Assembly: GCA_946186575.1 (NCBI GenBank)
Contig: CAMHNO010000006.1
Location: 26,155-90,154 of the forward strand
Direction of reading: 5' to 3'
Source of the DNA: an uncultured Prevotellaceae bacterium
GTDB taxonomy: Bacteria > Bacteroidota > Bacteroidia > Bacteroidales > Muribaculaceae
DNA length: 64,000 nucleotides
The notes beneath the pieces were generated by a model. The model searched no databases. It was not told where the DNA came from and saw only the letters and a program-made list of their open reading frames with translations. Both the position numbers and the translations under genes were made by a program. This document shows, piece after piece, positions 8,220 through 17,258 of the stretch (positions are counted from its first letter, which is position 1; each line of letters starts with the position of its first letter).

Positions 8220-8906
8220 TTACTGATACCTGACGATGTCGAATCCCATGCGCACTCCGTCGAAGTTCTTGCTCAGCTCGCCAATGGTGGAGAGGGTGCT
8301 GTTGCCGGTGAGCTTGGTGATGGTTTGAAGCACATTGAGAAGTTTTTTCGACTCCATAGTAATCGACAGTCCGCTCGTGGTGCGTGTTACATAGGTTGGA
8401 ATTGTGAAGAGCATGGTCTTGAGGTTGAGCTTGCTGTCGTTAGGATTGAAGGTGTAGGTGCCGCTCAAGGGGATGTTTCTGATTCTTGCCTCGAACTGTC
8501 CGTTTTCGGCAAAAGTGAAATAGGTGTTGTTGTTGGCAATGCCCAGTGAGCCGTAGACCGAGTTGAGCTTCTGCTTCACTTGTGTGGCAGCTACCGAGCC
8601 GCCAGCCTTGGCAAGAAGATTCTCGCTTGTGAAAGCGCAGCCTGGTTCGCTGTAGACCCAAGTGCCTATCAGTGAAGACTGGTCAAGCTTCACGTGCCCA
8701 ATCACCATGTCGAGAAGTCCCTCGGCAGTGTTAGCGTTAAACACCCCGCCAAGCACTCCGCCGAGCACGTTGCCTAATCCGCCTCCCGTTGACGTGCCGT
8801 TTCCTGTGCCCATGACATTGCCCAGCATGCCCATGCCTTGCGTGCCGCATCCAGTCAAGCCTATCGAAATGGCAAGAATTGCAGTGTAGATAGTTTTTCT
8901 AAACAT
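8220..8906 (-). CDS. DUF4923 family lipoprotein (copy 1)
   Basis: A 228-residue lipoprotein with lipobox LTGC (acylated Cys20), then a glycine-rich low-complexity linker (about 21-60), then a globular domain with L-x-GTWVY-x-x-P-G-x-A-F-T-S-x-N-L-L, as in the DUF4923 family of Bacteroidota. The middle (FTFAENGQFEARIRNIPLSGTYTFNP) looks like a lipocalin-type strand meander. Function unknown; location is expected to be the periplasm or outer membrane. It lies 70 bp after a paralogue on the same strand (8977-9714) and has no obvious promoter of its own, so it is the second gene of a duplicated pair. Confidence 0.88.
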   Translation of the reverse strand: MFRKTIYTAILAISIGLTGCGTQGMGMLGNVMGTGNGTSTGGGLGNVLGGVLGGVFNANTAEGLLDMVIGHVKLDQSSLIGTWVYSEPGCAFTSENLLAKAGGSVAATQVKQKLNSVYGSLGIANNNTYFTFAENGQFEARIRNIPLSGTYTFNPNDSKLNLKTMLFTIPTYVTRTTSGLSITMESKKLLNVLQTITKLTGNSTLSTIGELSKNFDGVRMGFDIVRYQ

Positions 8907-8976
8907 AATATTTCAAATATTTTTCAATTAAACCGAAATTTACTTGGATGGTTGTTAGAATTAACCGCTCAGGGGG

Positions 8977-9714
8977 TTACCTCTGAACCACCTTGGCCAT
9001 GTCAAATCCCATGCGCACACCATTAAGGCTCTTGCCCATGTTGCCTATTGCATTGATGCTGCTGTTGGTTTTTGATGAATTGAGGGCTTTGAGCATGTTG
9101 ATGAGCATATTCGCCTCCATGGTGATTGACATGCCATTGTCGGAGCTTGAAATAAATGCAGGGATAGTGCCCGCAGTAGTCTTGAGGTTCAGACTTCCTG
9201 TGCTGGGATTCAGGGTGTAGGTTCCCTTCATGGGCAGCCCATTGAGATAGGCCTCGAAATTGCCGTTGCTGTCGAATGCGAAGCCGGTGTTGTTGTTCTT
9301 GATGCCAATTGAATTGTAGGCCTGAGCGAGTTTGTCCATAACTTGGCTGGCAGCTGCCGTGCCTCCGGCCTGGGCAAGAAGATTCTTGCTTGTGAAAGCA
9401 ACGCCTGGGCGAGCATAAACCCAAGTGCCTGCCAGCTGCGACTGTTCAACCCTTGTGGAGCCAATAACAGCATTGGCCTGGTTGGTAACTGTGTTGTCGG
9501 TGAGAGCGCTTCCGAAGATAGAGCCTAACCCACCGCCCGAACTTGCCATGCCGCCCAGTACGCTTCCGAGCACGCTTCCTAAAACGCTGGAACTTGTGCC
9601 TGTTGTAGTGCCTGCGCCACCAAAAATGTTGCCAAGCAACCCGCCTGAGCTAACGCATCCTGTTAATCCAATAGATAAAGCTAATGCTGCAGTGTAAAGA
9701 GTTTTTCTAATCAT
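8977..9714 (-). CDS. DUF4923 family lipoprotein (copy 2)
   Basis: A 245-residue paralogue of the adjacent 8220-8906 product. It shares the MxRKT(L/I)YTA start, lipobox LTGC (Cys20), glycine-rich linker, GTWVY-x-x-PG core and the C-terminal L-x-GVRMGFD motif. The two have diverged enough to suggest an old tandem duplication. It is the first gene of the pair, with a minus-strand promoter-like sequence at 9762-9790. Function unknown. Confidence 0.88.
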   Translation of the reverse strand: MIRKTLYTAALALSIGLTGCVSSGGLLGNIFGGAGTTTGTSSSVLGSVLGSVLGGMASSGGGLGSIFGSALTDNTVTNQANAVIGSTRVEQSQLAGTWVYARPGVAFTSKNLLAQAGGTAAASQVMDKLAQAYNSIGIKNNNTGFAFDSNGNFEAYLNGLPMKGTYTLNPSTGSLNLKTTAGTIPAFISSSDNGMSITMEANMLINMLKALNSSKTNSSINAIGNMGKSLNGVRMGFDMAKVVQR

Positions 9715-9761
9715 AGTATTGATATGTTTTTAAAATTAATAATAAAAATCATTATTCACTG

Positions 9762-9790
9762 CAAAAATAATAAAAAATCTTCTAAAACAA
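9762..9790 (-). promoter_or_regulatory. Putative promoter for the DUF4923 pair
   Basis: On the minus strand: TTG (9790-9788), 18 nt, TATTTTTG (9769-9762). The spacer is one base short of the usual range. Confidence 0.45.
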
Positions 9791-9886
9791 GTAATTCTGT
9801 AGATTTTATGTGAATACTAACCAGCAACCCCCAAAAAAATCACAATAAAAAACTTGATTCATGCTTATTCTCTCGGAAAAAAGTTG

Positions 9887-9894
9887 TAATTTTG
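9887..9894 (+). promoter_or_regulatory. Bacteroidota -7 box
   Basis: TAATTTTG, 103 bp before the TonB-dependent receptor start. No clear -33 partner. The 282-bp gap 9715-9996 otherwise holds only A/T-rich sequence. Confidence 0.4.
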
Positions 9895-9996
9895 AAAACT
9901 CTATATTTAAATATTTAATCAATACAGATATTATTAACCTTTTTTTTGTTAATATCGTTAATTGAAAAAACTAACATAATTAATCAAATACTATTT

Positions 9997-12747
9997 ATGA
10001 GACTTAAACTTTTTTTGCTTCTTTCGCTCTTTTTGAGCCTCAACGTGTGGGCTCAAACGGGGATCAGGGGCGTCGTGGTGGACTCGCGCACCAGTGTGCC
10101 TGTTGTGGGAGCTACTGTTCTGCTCGACGAGCAGGGAGTGAGCGCCATCACAGGTCCGAGTGGTGACTTCGTCATCACCGACGCTAAACCAGGTAATGAC
10201 AAGCTCATGATTTTCAACTACGGATATCGTGACCTGATCATGGATGTCATGATTCTTAACGGAATTGACGACCTGGGAATCATCAAGCTTGAACCTGCCG
10301 GGGCATCGACCGACACCGAGAACGATGCTGCAAGCGACATTATCCTCACCGAGTCGCAACTCGAGGACGAGGAGGGCAACTCGCAGCAGGTGGGAGCCTT
10401 GACTGGGGCTACCGACAACCCCTACTACAAGGCTACAAACTACAACTTCAGTACAATGCGATTCCGCATTCGTGGTTACAACAATGAGTACAGCCAGACC
10501 TACATTAATGGCATCAACTTCAACGATGCTGCTCGCGGCCGATTCAATTACTCGATGATTGGAGGAATGAACCAGGCTTTCAAGAGCCGCAGCGTGGGGT
10601 ATGCCACCGAAGCAACGAACTTTGGCTTTGGCGATATTGGCGGTGCAACCAACATCTTCACATACGCTAAGGACTATGCTCCTGGCTTCAGAGGAAGCGT
10701 GGCCTACACTAACAGCAACTACCGCTGGCGTGGCATGGTGACCTACAGCACTGGCTTGAACCAGCATGGCTGGGCGCTGACGCTGAGTGCAATTGCCCGC
10801 TATGCGGGAGAAGGCATTATTCCTGGCTCCTTCTACAACAGCTGGGGAGCTTTCATGTCGCTGCAGAAGGTGATTAACCAGCATCACTCGGTGTCGCTCA
10901 CCCTGTTTGGAGCGCCCACTAAGCGTGCCAGCAACTCGGCAACCTTCGACGAGGCCTACAAACTTGCTGGAACCAACCTCTACAACACCAACTGGGGCTG
11001 GCAAGAGGGCAAGAAGCGCAATGCAAGGGTGGTTGAGTCGTTCGACCCAACAGCCATTCTGAGCTGGATTTGGACACCTAAGACAGGAACCACTCTCACT
11101 ACTGGCCTGGCCTTCCACAAGTCGTTCTACGCCACGAGCGCACTCAACTGGTACAACTCGCGCGACCCTCGTCCCGACTACTACCGCTACCTGCCATCGT
11201 ATTATGCCACCACCAGTCCCGAGACTGCCGAGCTCTTCGAGGACGAATGGCTCAACATGGAGGAGAAGCGACAGCTCAACTGGGACAAGCTCTACCAAAC
11301 TAACTATCTGAACAACTACGAGTTTGAGCAAGGTGGTGAAGACAAGGGTTCGAGCTATGTGATTGAGAAGCGCCACAGCAACCAGTTTAACTGGATACTG
11401 AGCACCAACCTCAACAAACGCATCAATTCCACACTGTCGCTGCAAGGTGGCGCGAGTGCCAACTACAGCCGCTCGTCCTACTTCAAGACCATGAAGGACC
11501 TGCTGGGCGGGCGTTACTGGCTCGACGTTGACCAGTATGCCGAGCGCGACTTCCCGGGCGATGCCGAGATGCTTCAGAACGACCTTGAGAATCCTAACCG
11601 CCGCATCCTTGAGGGTGACCGCTTTGGTTATGACTACAACATCAACTCAATCACAGGCCGACTCTGGATTCAGAATGTAATAAACCTTAGCAAGTTTGAC
11701 TTTAACTATGGTGCTCAAGTGAGCGCTACATCGTTCCAGCGCGACGGCAAGATGCGCAACGGACGTGCCCCCGAGAACTCGCTGGGCAAGGGCGAGAGCC
11801 ACAGCTTCATCAACTTTGCCGTTAAGGGTGGCATGATCTACAAGATTGACGGTCGCAACAACATTCAGCTGCATGCCTACTATGGCACACGAGCTCCACA
11901 ATATAATAACGCTTACATCTCGCCCCGCATCAAGGACGACGTGATTGCCAACCTCAAGAACGAGCGCGTGCTCTCGGGCGACATAGGCTATGTGTGGAAC
12001 TACCGCAGGTTCATGGGTTCGATCACTGGTTTCTGGACCGAGTTCTGGGATGCGACCGAGAGAACCTCGTTCTACGACGACTACAACAGCACGTTTGTAA
12101 ACTACGCACTCACTGGCGTGCGCAAGGAGCACAAGGGTGTTGAGATTGGGGCGGCCTACAAGATCACTCCATCGCTCACCGTTAACGCTGCTGCCACAAT
12201 AGCACGCTACCAGTATAAGAACCGCCCACTGGGCACTCGCAGCTTTGAGAACGGCTCGGTGGCCGATGTCACTCAGACGGTTTACCTCAAGAACTTCTAT
12301 GTGAGCGGCACTCCTCAAGAGGCTTACAGCTTAGGATTCAACTGGAGCGCTCCCAACATGTGGTTCTTCGAAATTAATGGTGTGTGGATGAATCGCTCTT
12401 ATGTTGACCTTTCGCCCATCCGCCACGAGGTGCTGCCTGAGCTCTACACCAAGGCTTCGAGCGAGCAAGAGCTCATCCAGATGATGCAAGACATTGGCAA
12501 GCAAGAGAAACTCAACGAGGCGTTGATTATCAACATGAGCATTGGCAAGGTGATTTATCTGAGCCGCTCTGCGTCGCTCAACCTCAACCTGAGCCTGAAC
12601 AACCTGCTCAACAACACCAACATCCAGACCGGTGGTTACCAGCAGGGACGATTTGACTACAAGAACTACACCACAGCCAAGTTCCCTAACAAGTACTACT
12701 ATGCTCAAGGATTCCGCATGTATCTTAATGTGGGTGTGAGATTCTAA
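9997..12747 (+). CDS. TonB-dependent outer-membrane receptor with carboxypeptidase-regulatory-like domain
   Basis: A 916-residue receptor. After the signal peptide (MRLKLFLLLSLFLSLNVWAQ) comes a CarboxypepD_reg-like beta-sandwich (about 21-105, IRGVVVDSRTSVPVVGATVLL), an acidic spacer, a plug domain (about 140-230, FRIRGYNNEYSQTYINGINFN) and a 22-strand-type barrel ending in aromatic MYLNVGVRF. It imports a ligand through the outer membrane using TonB/ExbBD energy. No SusD partner follows; instead a DUF5689 lipoprotein starts 41 bp later, and this pair probably forms the uptake unit. The frame is open back to 9946, but the signal peptide begins at 9997. Ligand unknown. Confidence 0.9.
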   Translation: MRLKLFLLLSLFLSLNVWAQTGIRGVVVDSRTSVPVVGATVLLDEQGVSAITGPSGDFVITDAKPGNDKLMIFNYGYRDLIMDVMILNGIDDLGIIKLEPAGASTDTENDAASDIILTESQLEDEEGNSQQVGALTGATDNPYYKATNYNFSTMRFRIRGYNNEYSQTYINGINFNDAARGRFNYSMIGGMNQAFKSRSVGYATEATNFGFGDIGGATNIFTYAKDYAPGFRGSVAYTNSNYRWRGMVTYSTGLNQHGWALTLSAIARYAGEGIIPGSFYNSWGAFMSLQKVINQHHSVSLTLFGAPTKRASNSATFDEAYKLAGTNLYNTNWGWQEGKKRNARVVESFDPTAILSWIWTPKTGTTLTTGLAFHKSFYATSALNWYNSRDPRPDYYRYLPSYYATTSPETAELFEDEWLNMEEKRQLNWDKLYQTNYLNNYEFEQGGEDKGSSYVIEKRHSNQFNWILSTNLNKRINSTLSLQGGASANYSRSSYFKTMKDLLGGRYWLDVDQYAERDFPGDAEMLQNDLENPNRRILEGDRFGYDYNINSITGRLWIQNVINLSKFDFNYGAQVSATSFQRDGKMRNGRAPENSLGKGESHSFINFAVKGGMIYKIDGRNNIQLHAYYGTRAPQYNNAYISPRIKDDVIANLKNERVLSGDIGYVWNYRRFMGSITGFWTEFWDATERTSFYDDYNSTFVNYALTGVRKEHKGVEIGAAYKITPSLTVNAAATIARYQYKNRPLGTRSFENGSVADVTQTVYLKNFYVSGTPQEAYSLGFNWSAPNMWFFEINGVWMNRSYVDLSPIRHEVLPELYTKASSEQELIQMMQDIGKQEKLNEALIINMSIGKVIYLSRSASLNLNLSLNNLLNNTNIQTGGYQQGRFDYKNYTTAKFPNKYYYAQGFRMYLNVGVRF

Positions 12748-12787
12748 CATTTTTATATAGCATTAATCAAACTACAAAATATACACT

Positions 12788-15067
12788 ATGAAACGTTTTA
12801 ATTTATTCCTTAATGCATTGTTGCTCATGATTGTGGCAGTGGGATGTAACGAAGAGTTCGACACGCCTCCCATGGTGGTTCCACATGCCGAGCATCAGGC
12901 AAACATGACTATTGCCGAATTTAAGGCAAAATACTGGCAGGATGGTCGCAACTTCATCGACACCTGCAAGGAAGACACCTACATTCATGGCTGGGTGACC
13001 AGTAGCGATGAGGAGGGCAACATCTACAAGTACCTCTACATCCAGGACGAGACTGCCGGCATTGGCATCTCGATTGATGCTAACAGCATCTACAATACCT
13101 ATCGTGTGGGTCAGGAAATCGTTATCAGCATGAAGGATTTCTGGATTGGCAAGTACAATGGTCAGTACCTCATTGGCAAACCTGAGTGGTATGCAGCCCA
13201 GAGCGTGTGGGAGGCTGGCCGCATGACGCTCGATCAGTTTAACGAGCACACCGAGCTCAACGGACTGCCTAATGTTGACAAAATTGCTCCCGTCGAGGTG
13301 AAAATCAGCGATGTGATAGGGCACAGCGACCGCGAAACTCAGCTCAAGTATCAAGGACAATTCGTCATCATCCGCGACGTGGAGTGGGAAGCTGCCGACG
13401 GCTCCACTACCTACAGTGAAAGTGCTGCTTCGACCACCCGCAACATCAAGGATGAGGACGGCAACACACTGGGTGTGAACAACAGCAACTATGCCAACTT
13501 CCGTGGCGAGAAGCTCCCTGTGGGCAAAGGCGATGTGCAAGGTATTCTGTACATGACTGGCGACGACAAGTGGGCCATGTATCTGCGCGACACTCGCGAC
13601 TGCATTGGGTTCTCTAACGACACTAAGGGCTATCCCAACGACCCCTGGACTGTGACCGAGGCCATCGAGCTTCAGAATCAGGGCAAGAAAGGCTGGGTTG
13701 AGGGTTACATTGTGGGCGCTGTGGCTCCTGGCGTGACACAGGTGACAAGCAATAGCGACATCGAGTGGACTGCTCCCACCACGCTCGACAACACACTGGT
13801 GTTTGCCGCAAGCCCCGACGAGCGCGACTACACCAAGTGTATAGCGGTGGCTCTGCCACAAGGCTCAAGCTTCCGTCGCGACGCCAGCTTGGCATCATAT
13901 CCTGAGCTGCTGGGCACTAAGATTCTGGTTAAGGGTACGCTTGCCACATTCATGGAGATGCCTGGTATTACCGACAACACCGGTTCGACCGACGAGTACA
14001 AGCTCACCGTGTTGACCGGAGGCGTGACCGAGCTCTATGAGGACTTTGAGAGCTGCACCAAGAATGGTCCCATGCCAAGCGGCTGGAAACTCGTCAGAAG
14101 CAAGGGCGACAAGGACTGGTACATCGATGAGTTTGACAGCAACTTATATGCTACTGTCACTGGCTACACCAGCAAGCAACCACCATTGGAGTCATGGCTC
14201 ATCACTCCAGCTCTCGACATCAAGAACGCTGGCCGCAAGGAGTTCAGCTTCATGTCGAAGGTGCGCTACTATCGTGGCACCGATCCTGTTGAGGTTTACC
14301 TGATGTCGACCAACGATCCCGCTACTGCCGAGCTCGTGAAACTTGACCCCGTGCTTGCAACTGCAGCAACAGGAGGCCAGAGCGACTTTGTTAGCTCCGG
14401 AACCATCGATCTGAGTCAGTTCAACGGCACTTATTGCATTGGCTTCCGTTACACCAGCGAAGCTCAAGACAACTACACCACATGGCAAATCGACAACTTC
14501 AAGTTTGGTGGCAAGGCTCTGCTGCAAACCATTGATGACTTCGAGACTATGAATGGTGGTAATACCACATCTCAAACTTCATTCATCACGCTTGAGTCTA
14601 CCAAAGGTTGGAGCGCCACCAATGCAGGACTGCTGCGTGGTGGCCCCAGCGATGCGCCTCCCACCTACGCTTGCATCGGCAAGAAGGCCGACGGTAGCGA
14701 CGGGTGGGCCTACGCTGTTCACCTGAACGGTAACATCAACTCCACAGGCAGGCTCATCTCGCCAGCATTCCCCAATGGTGTGAAGACCCTCACACTGAAC
14801 TATGCTTACCTGCTGAGCGAGTCGAAGGGTGTGAAATTCTATGTGTTCTTCTTCTATAGCGATCCACGCAGTAGCATGGCACAGAATCCATGTCTGTCGT
14901 TCACTGTCGACAACGCCAATGCACAGCAAAAGACGGCTTACACCGAGACCTTCGATGTGAACCTACAAGGCCCTTGCTACATGGAAATCATTCCAGCAAG
15001 CCAGTCGAATATGGCCAGCAACAAGGACCGCTTCGCCGTTTGGAACATCATGTGGGAACCAATGTGA
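12788..15067 (+). CDS. DUF5689/DUF6359 surface lipoprotein with choice-of-anchor-J-like domains
   Basis: A 759-residue lipoprotein (lipobox VAVGC, Cys20). Residues about 35-280 match the DUF5689 OB-fold-like region (IAEFKAKYWQDG, YIHGWVTSSDEEGNIYKYLY). A DUF6359-like segment follows (DPWTVTEAIELQNQGKKGW, about 282-410). Two lectin-like 'choice-of-anchor J' beta-sandwich domains come after (EDFESCTKNGPMPSGWKL at about 418, and IDDFETMNGGNTTSQTS at about 580). It is probably anchored on the outer membrane facing outward and captures the ligand for the receptor upstream, with which it forms an operon ending at the strong terminator at 15096-15145. Ligand unknown. Confidence 0.85.
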   Translation: MKRFNLFLNALLLMIVAVGCNEEFDTPPMVVPHAEHQANMTIAEFKAKYWQDGRNFIDTCKEDTYIHGWVTSSDEEGNIYKYLYIQDETAGIGISIDANSIYNTYRVGQEIVISMKDFWIGKYNGQYLIGKPEWYAAQSVWEAGRMTLDQFNEHTELNGLPNVDKIAPVEVKISDVIGHSDRETQLKYQGQFVIIRDVEWEAADGSTTYSESAASTTRNIKDEDGNTLGVNNSNYANFRGEKLPVGKGDVQGILYMTGDDKWAMYLRDTRDCIGFSNDTKGYPNDPWTVTEAIELQNQGKKGWVEGYIVGAVAPGVTQVTSNSDIEWTAPTTLDNTLVFAASPDERDYTKCIAVALPQGSSFRRDASLASYPELLGTKILVKGTLATFMEMPGITDNTGSTDEYKLTVLTGGVTELYEDFESCTKNGPMPSGWKLVRSKGDKDWYIDEFDSNLYATVTGYTSKQPPLESWLITPALDIKNAGRKEFSFMSKVRYYRGTDPVEVYLMSTNDPATAELVKLDPVLATAATGGQSDFVSSGTIDLSQFNGTYCIGFRYTSEAQDNYTTWQIDNFKFGGKALLQTIDDFETMNGGNTTSQTSFITLESTKGWSATNAGLLRGGPSDAPPTYACIGKKADGSDGWAYAVHLNGNINSTGRLISPAFPNGVKTLTLNYAYLLSESKGVKFYVFFFYSDPRSSMAQNPCLSFTVDNANAQQKTAYTETFDVNLQGPCYMEIIPASQSNMASNKDRFAVWNIMWEPM

Positions 15068-15095
15068 TTAGGAAGGTAACTCACATCGGTGAGCA

Positions 15096-15145
15096 TTAAC
15101 AAGAAGTCCCTCTGTCGCACATGCGGCAGAGGGACTTCTTGTTAA
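15096..15145. terminator. Bidirectional terminator, 19-bp perfect stem
   Basis: A 19-bp perfect inverted repeat (15096-15114 with 15127-15145) around a 12-nt loop, with A/T-rich ends on both sides. It separates the convergent DUF5689 and nrdG genes. Confidence 0.85.
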
Positions 15146-15190
15146 TGAATGATATTATAGGGTTCTTGAGGGTGGGCTCACGGCGTGGCA

Positions 15191-15682
15191 TCAGTCGTGC
15201 CACAGTGTGAGCGTGCCGTGGGCTATGGTCTCTTTCACGTCGATCAGGCGCTGGTTGTTGCTGCCGCGAAAGCGCAGCTTGGTGTTGCGTTGGTCGAGAA
15301 TGAAAGGGCTGTCGACGAGCACGTCGATGTTGCGCATCACTGCCATGAGCGACGGGTTGCGCTCGATGGCTTCCCAAGTGTAGCCAGTGTAGCACCAGAT
15401 GTTGTAGCCCAGCTCGCGCTTGATGCGGCTGGTGAGCTTTTCGAGCTCGACGGGCTGCGCCAGTGGGTCGCCACCCGAGAAGGTGACCGGAGCCTCGTTG
15501 TAGGCTATCACCTCCATGAGTTCGTCGAGTGTGCGCTGCTCTCCACCACTCATGCTCCACGACTCGGGGTTGTGGCAGCCAGGGCAGTGATGGCTGCATC
15601 CGGCGAGATAGATCGAGGTGCGCAACCCCGGTCCATCCACGCTGGTGCCTTCTACTATGTGTAAAACTCGCAATTTGTCCAT
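15191..15682 (-). CDS. nrdG: Anaerobic ribonucleotide reductase activating protein
   Basis: A 163-residue radical-SAM activase. The cluster-binding Cys motif is C29-x3-C33-x2-C36 (CSHHCPGC), followed by the SAM-binding TFSGGDPL motif and the NrdG end LRFRGSNNQRLIDV. It makes the glycyl radical on NrdD so that NTPs can be reduced without oxygen. It is on the same strand as nrdD (17432-19639), but the two are separated by a BspA-like gene between direct repeats. In many anaerobes nrdD and nrdG are adjacent, so this spacing is odd. Confidence 0.95.
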   Translation of the reverse strand: MDKLRVLHIVEGTSVDGPGLRTSIYLAGCSHHCPGCHNPESWSMSGGEQRTLDELMEVIAYNEAPVTFSGGDPLAQPVELEKLTSRIKRELGYNIWCYTGYTWEAIERNPSLMAVMRNIDVLVDSPFILDQRNTKLRFRGSNNQRLIDVKETIAHGTLTLWHD

Positions 15683-15734
15683 GAGAGAGCAAGTGTTAAG
15701 TAGTGAGTGTTATGTAGTAATGCAATGGCAGTTG

Positions 15735-15747
15735 TGCCCTGCGGGCA
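15735..15747. repeat. Mini-hairpin with TGC loop
   Basis: TGCCC-TGC-GGGCA. The same hairpin core recurs at 41174-41184; it belongs to a set of tiny three-base-loop hairpins in this window's gaps. Confidence 0.5.
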
Positions 15748-15750
15748 AAA

Positions 15751-15794
15751 TGTCCTCAAAAGAACCGTCCCTTTGAGGACACCTTTGAGGACAC
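15751..15794. repeat. Repeat copy A flanking the BspA-like gene
   Basis: Contains a 26-bp block (15756-15781, core AAGAACCGTCCCTTTGAGG) identical to 17275-17300 in the same orientation. Each copy carries GTCCTCAAA/TTTGAGGAC inverted arms able to fold into a hairpin, and a second TTTGAGGACAC follows. Confidence 0.85.
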
Positions 15795-15796
15795 GG

Positions 15797-17170
15797 TCAG
15801 CGTCTACGAGATCTACGGTTAGGTCTCTTGTTTTTTGTGTTGCCGCTACTATTCACCTTTACAATACCATCATAACCAAGGAATACCCTCTTCATTTCAT
15901 CTTTATTGTCAGCAAGCCATTTCGGGACAGTGACATGAGTTAAGCCAGTGCAATTCACGAAGGCACCCTCACCAATCTCGGTCACAGAATTTGGAATCGT
16001 GACCTTAGTCAAGCCAGTGCAGTCAGAGAAGGCCCATTCTCCAATCTCAGTCACTGAATTTGGAATCGTGATCTGAGTCAAGCCACTGCAAGCACGAAAG
16101 GCGTCGTCTCCAATCTCAGTTACAGAATTGGGAATAACCGTGTTTTTACAACCTGCAATAAGAGTATTATTCTCAGTTTTAATAATTGCGTTGCAATTGT
16201 TTCTTGAGTCATAATTTGGATTGTCGCTTGCCACTGTAATTGAAGTTAAGTTGCAGCAACCAACGAATGCATTTTCACCGATAGTTGTCACAGAGTTAGG
16301 AATCGTTACCTGAGTCAAAGCACTGCAAAAAATGAGGGCTCCATCTCCAATCTTAGTCACGGAGTTGGGAATGTTTACTTGAGTCAAGCCACTGCAATCA
16401 GAGAAGGCATAGCTTCCAATCTCAGTCACGGAATTTGGAATCGTCAACTCAGTCAAGCCACTGCAATCAGAGAAGGCATAGCTTCCAATCTCAGTCACGG
16501 AATTTGGAATCGTCAACTCAGTCAAGCCACTGCAATCAGAGAAGGCATAGCTTCCAATCTCAGTCACGGAATTGGGAATCGTCAACTCAGTCAAGCCATT
16601 GCACCTCAAGAAGGCACAGTCTCCAATCACAGTCACGGAATTGGGAATCGTCAACTCAGTCAAGCCACTGCACCCCCAGAAGACACAGCGTCCAATCGCA
16701 ATCACGGAATTGGGAATAATAGTGTTTTTGCAACCTGCAACAAGAGTATTGGTTTCAGTTTCAATAATTGCATTACAATTATTTCTGGAGTCATATTTTG
16801 GGTTATCGTTCGCAACAGTAATTGAAGTCAAGCCACTGCAACCAGAGAAGGCAGATACTCCAATCTCAGTCACGGAATTGGGAATCGTCAACTCAGTCAA
16901 GCCACTGCAATCAGAGAAGGCATTATATCCAATCTTAGTCACGGAATAAGTCTTATTATTATAAGTGACAATTGCGGGGATATTTAGTGAGCCTTTCACA
17001 TCTTCGTTCCGCTTCACAGTCACGGTTTCAACAGTCACGGTTTCATTGTCGTCGTTTATGGAATAGTTGATTCCGTTGGCTGTGAAGTTCTGGGCAGCTA
17101 CATTTACGCAATATGTAACCAGCATAATGATGCATAACACTACGCCCTTATTGATTAATGAAGTTTTCAT
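15797..17170 (-). CDS. BspA-like leucine-rich-repeat secreted protein
   Basis: A 457-residue exported protein. The signal peptide is MKTSLINKGVVLCIIMLVTY...AAQ. About twelve LRR_5 repeats of 23 residues follow (pattern SVTEIG-x-x-AF-x-x-C-x-GLT-x-(L/I)-x-IPN), interrupted twice by a longer insert (NxNYDSRNNCNAII). It ends in a strongly basic tail (NKRPNRRSRRR). Such proteins are surface adhesins or binding scaffolds in oral and gut Bacteroidota. It has its own promoter (17199-17229) and is bracketed by 26-bp direct repeats, lying between nrdD and nrdG, which suggests insertion. Three neighbouring repeats are almost identical in DNA (16384-16590). Confidence 0.9.
   Translation of the reverse strand: MKTSLINKGVVLCIIMLVTYCVNVAAQNFTANGINYSINDDNETVTVETVTVKRNEDVKGSLNIPAIVTYNNKTYSVTKIGYNAFSDCSGLTELTIPNSVTEIGVSAFSGCSGLTSITVANDNPKYDSRNNCNAIIETETNTLVAGCKNTIIPNSVIAIGRCVFWGCSGLTELTIPNSVTVIGDCAFLRCNGLTELTIPNSVTEIGSYAFSDCSGLTELTIPNSVTEIGSYAFSDCSGLTELTIPNSVTEIGSYAFSDCSGLTQVNIPNSVTKIGDGALIFCSALTQVTIPNSVTTIGENAFVGCCNLTSITVASDNPNYDSRNNCNAIIKTENNTLIAGCKNTVIPNSVTEIGDDAFRACSGLTQITIPNSVTEIGEWAFSDCTGLTKVTIPNSVTEIGEGAFVNCTGLTHVTVPKWLADNKDEMKRVFLGYDGIVKVNSSGNTKNKRPNRRSRRR
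16384..16590. repeat. 69-bp tandem repeats inside the BspA-like gene
   Basis: Three successive units start at 16384, 16453 and 16522, near-identical in DNA and each encoding one 23-residue LRR. Such identity points to recent expansion by slippage or recombination. Confidence 0.85.
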
Positions 17171-17198
17171 GTTTATAATGGTTTTGAATAAAACATCT

Positions 17199-17229
17199 CA
17201 AAAATAACAATTTATGGCTTAACTTCAAA
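17199..17229 (-). promoter_or_regulatory. Bacteroidota promoter for the BspA-like gene
   Basis: On the minus strand: TTTG (17229-17226), 19 nt, TATTTTTG (17206-17199), 29 bp before the start codon. Confidence 0.65.
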
Positions 17230-17258
17230 ATAAAAGTTGTTATTGGTGTCCTAAAAAT

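Noticed and set aside
8977-9714. Frameshifted duplicate of the neighbouring DUF4923 gene
   Set aside because: The frame is intact from signal peptide to stop; it is a full paralogue.
9991-11445. 484-residue frame opposite the TonB-dependent receptor
   Set aside because: No start region or domain; it mirrors the receptor sequence.
16379-16825. 148-residue frame opposite the BspA-like gene
   Set aside because: It is the reverse reading of the 69-bp repeats; the repetitive S-Q-A-T pattern simply mirrors the LRR DNA.
15950-16960. Possible CRISPR array because of regular repeats
   Set aside because: The period is 69 bp, there are no unique spacers, and the repeats translate into leucine-rich repeats on the minus strand.
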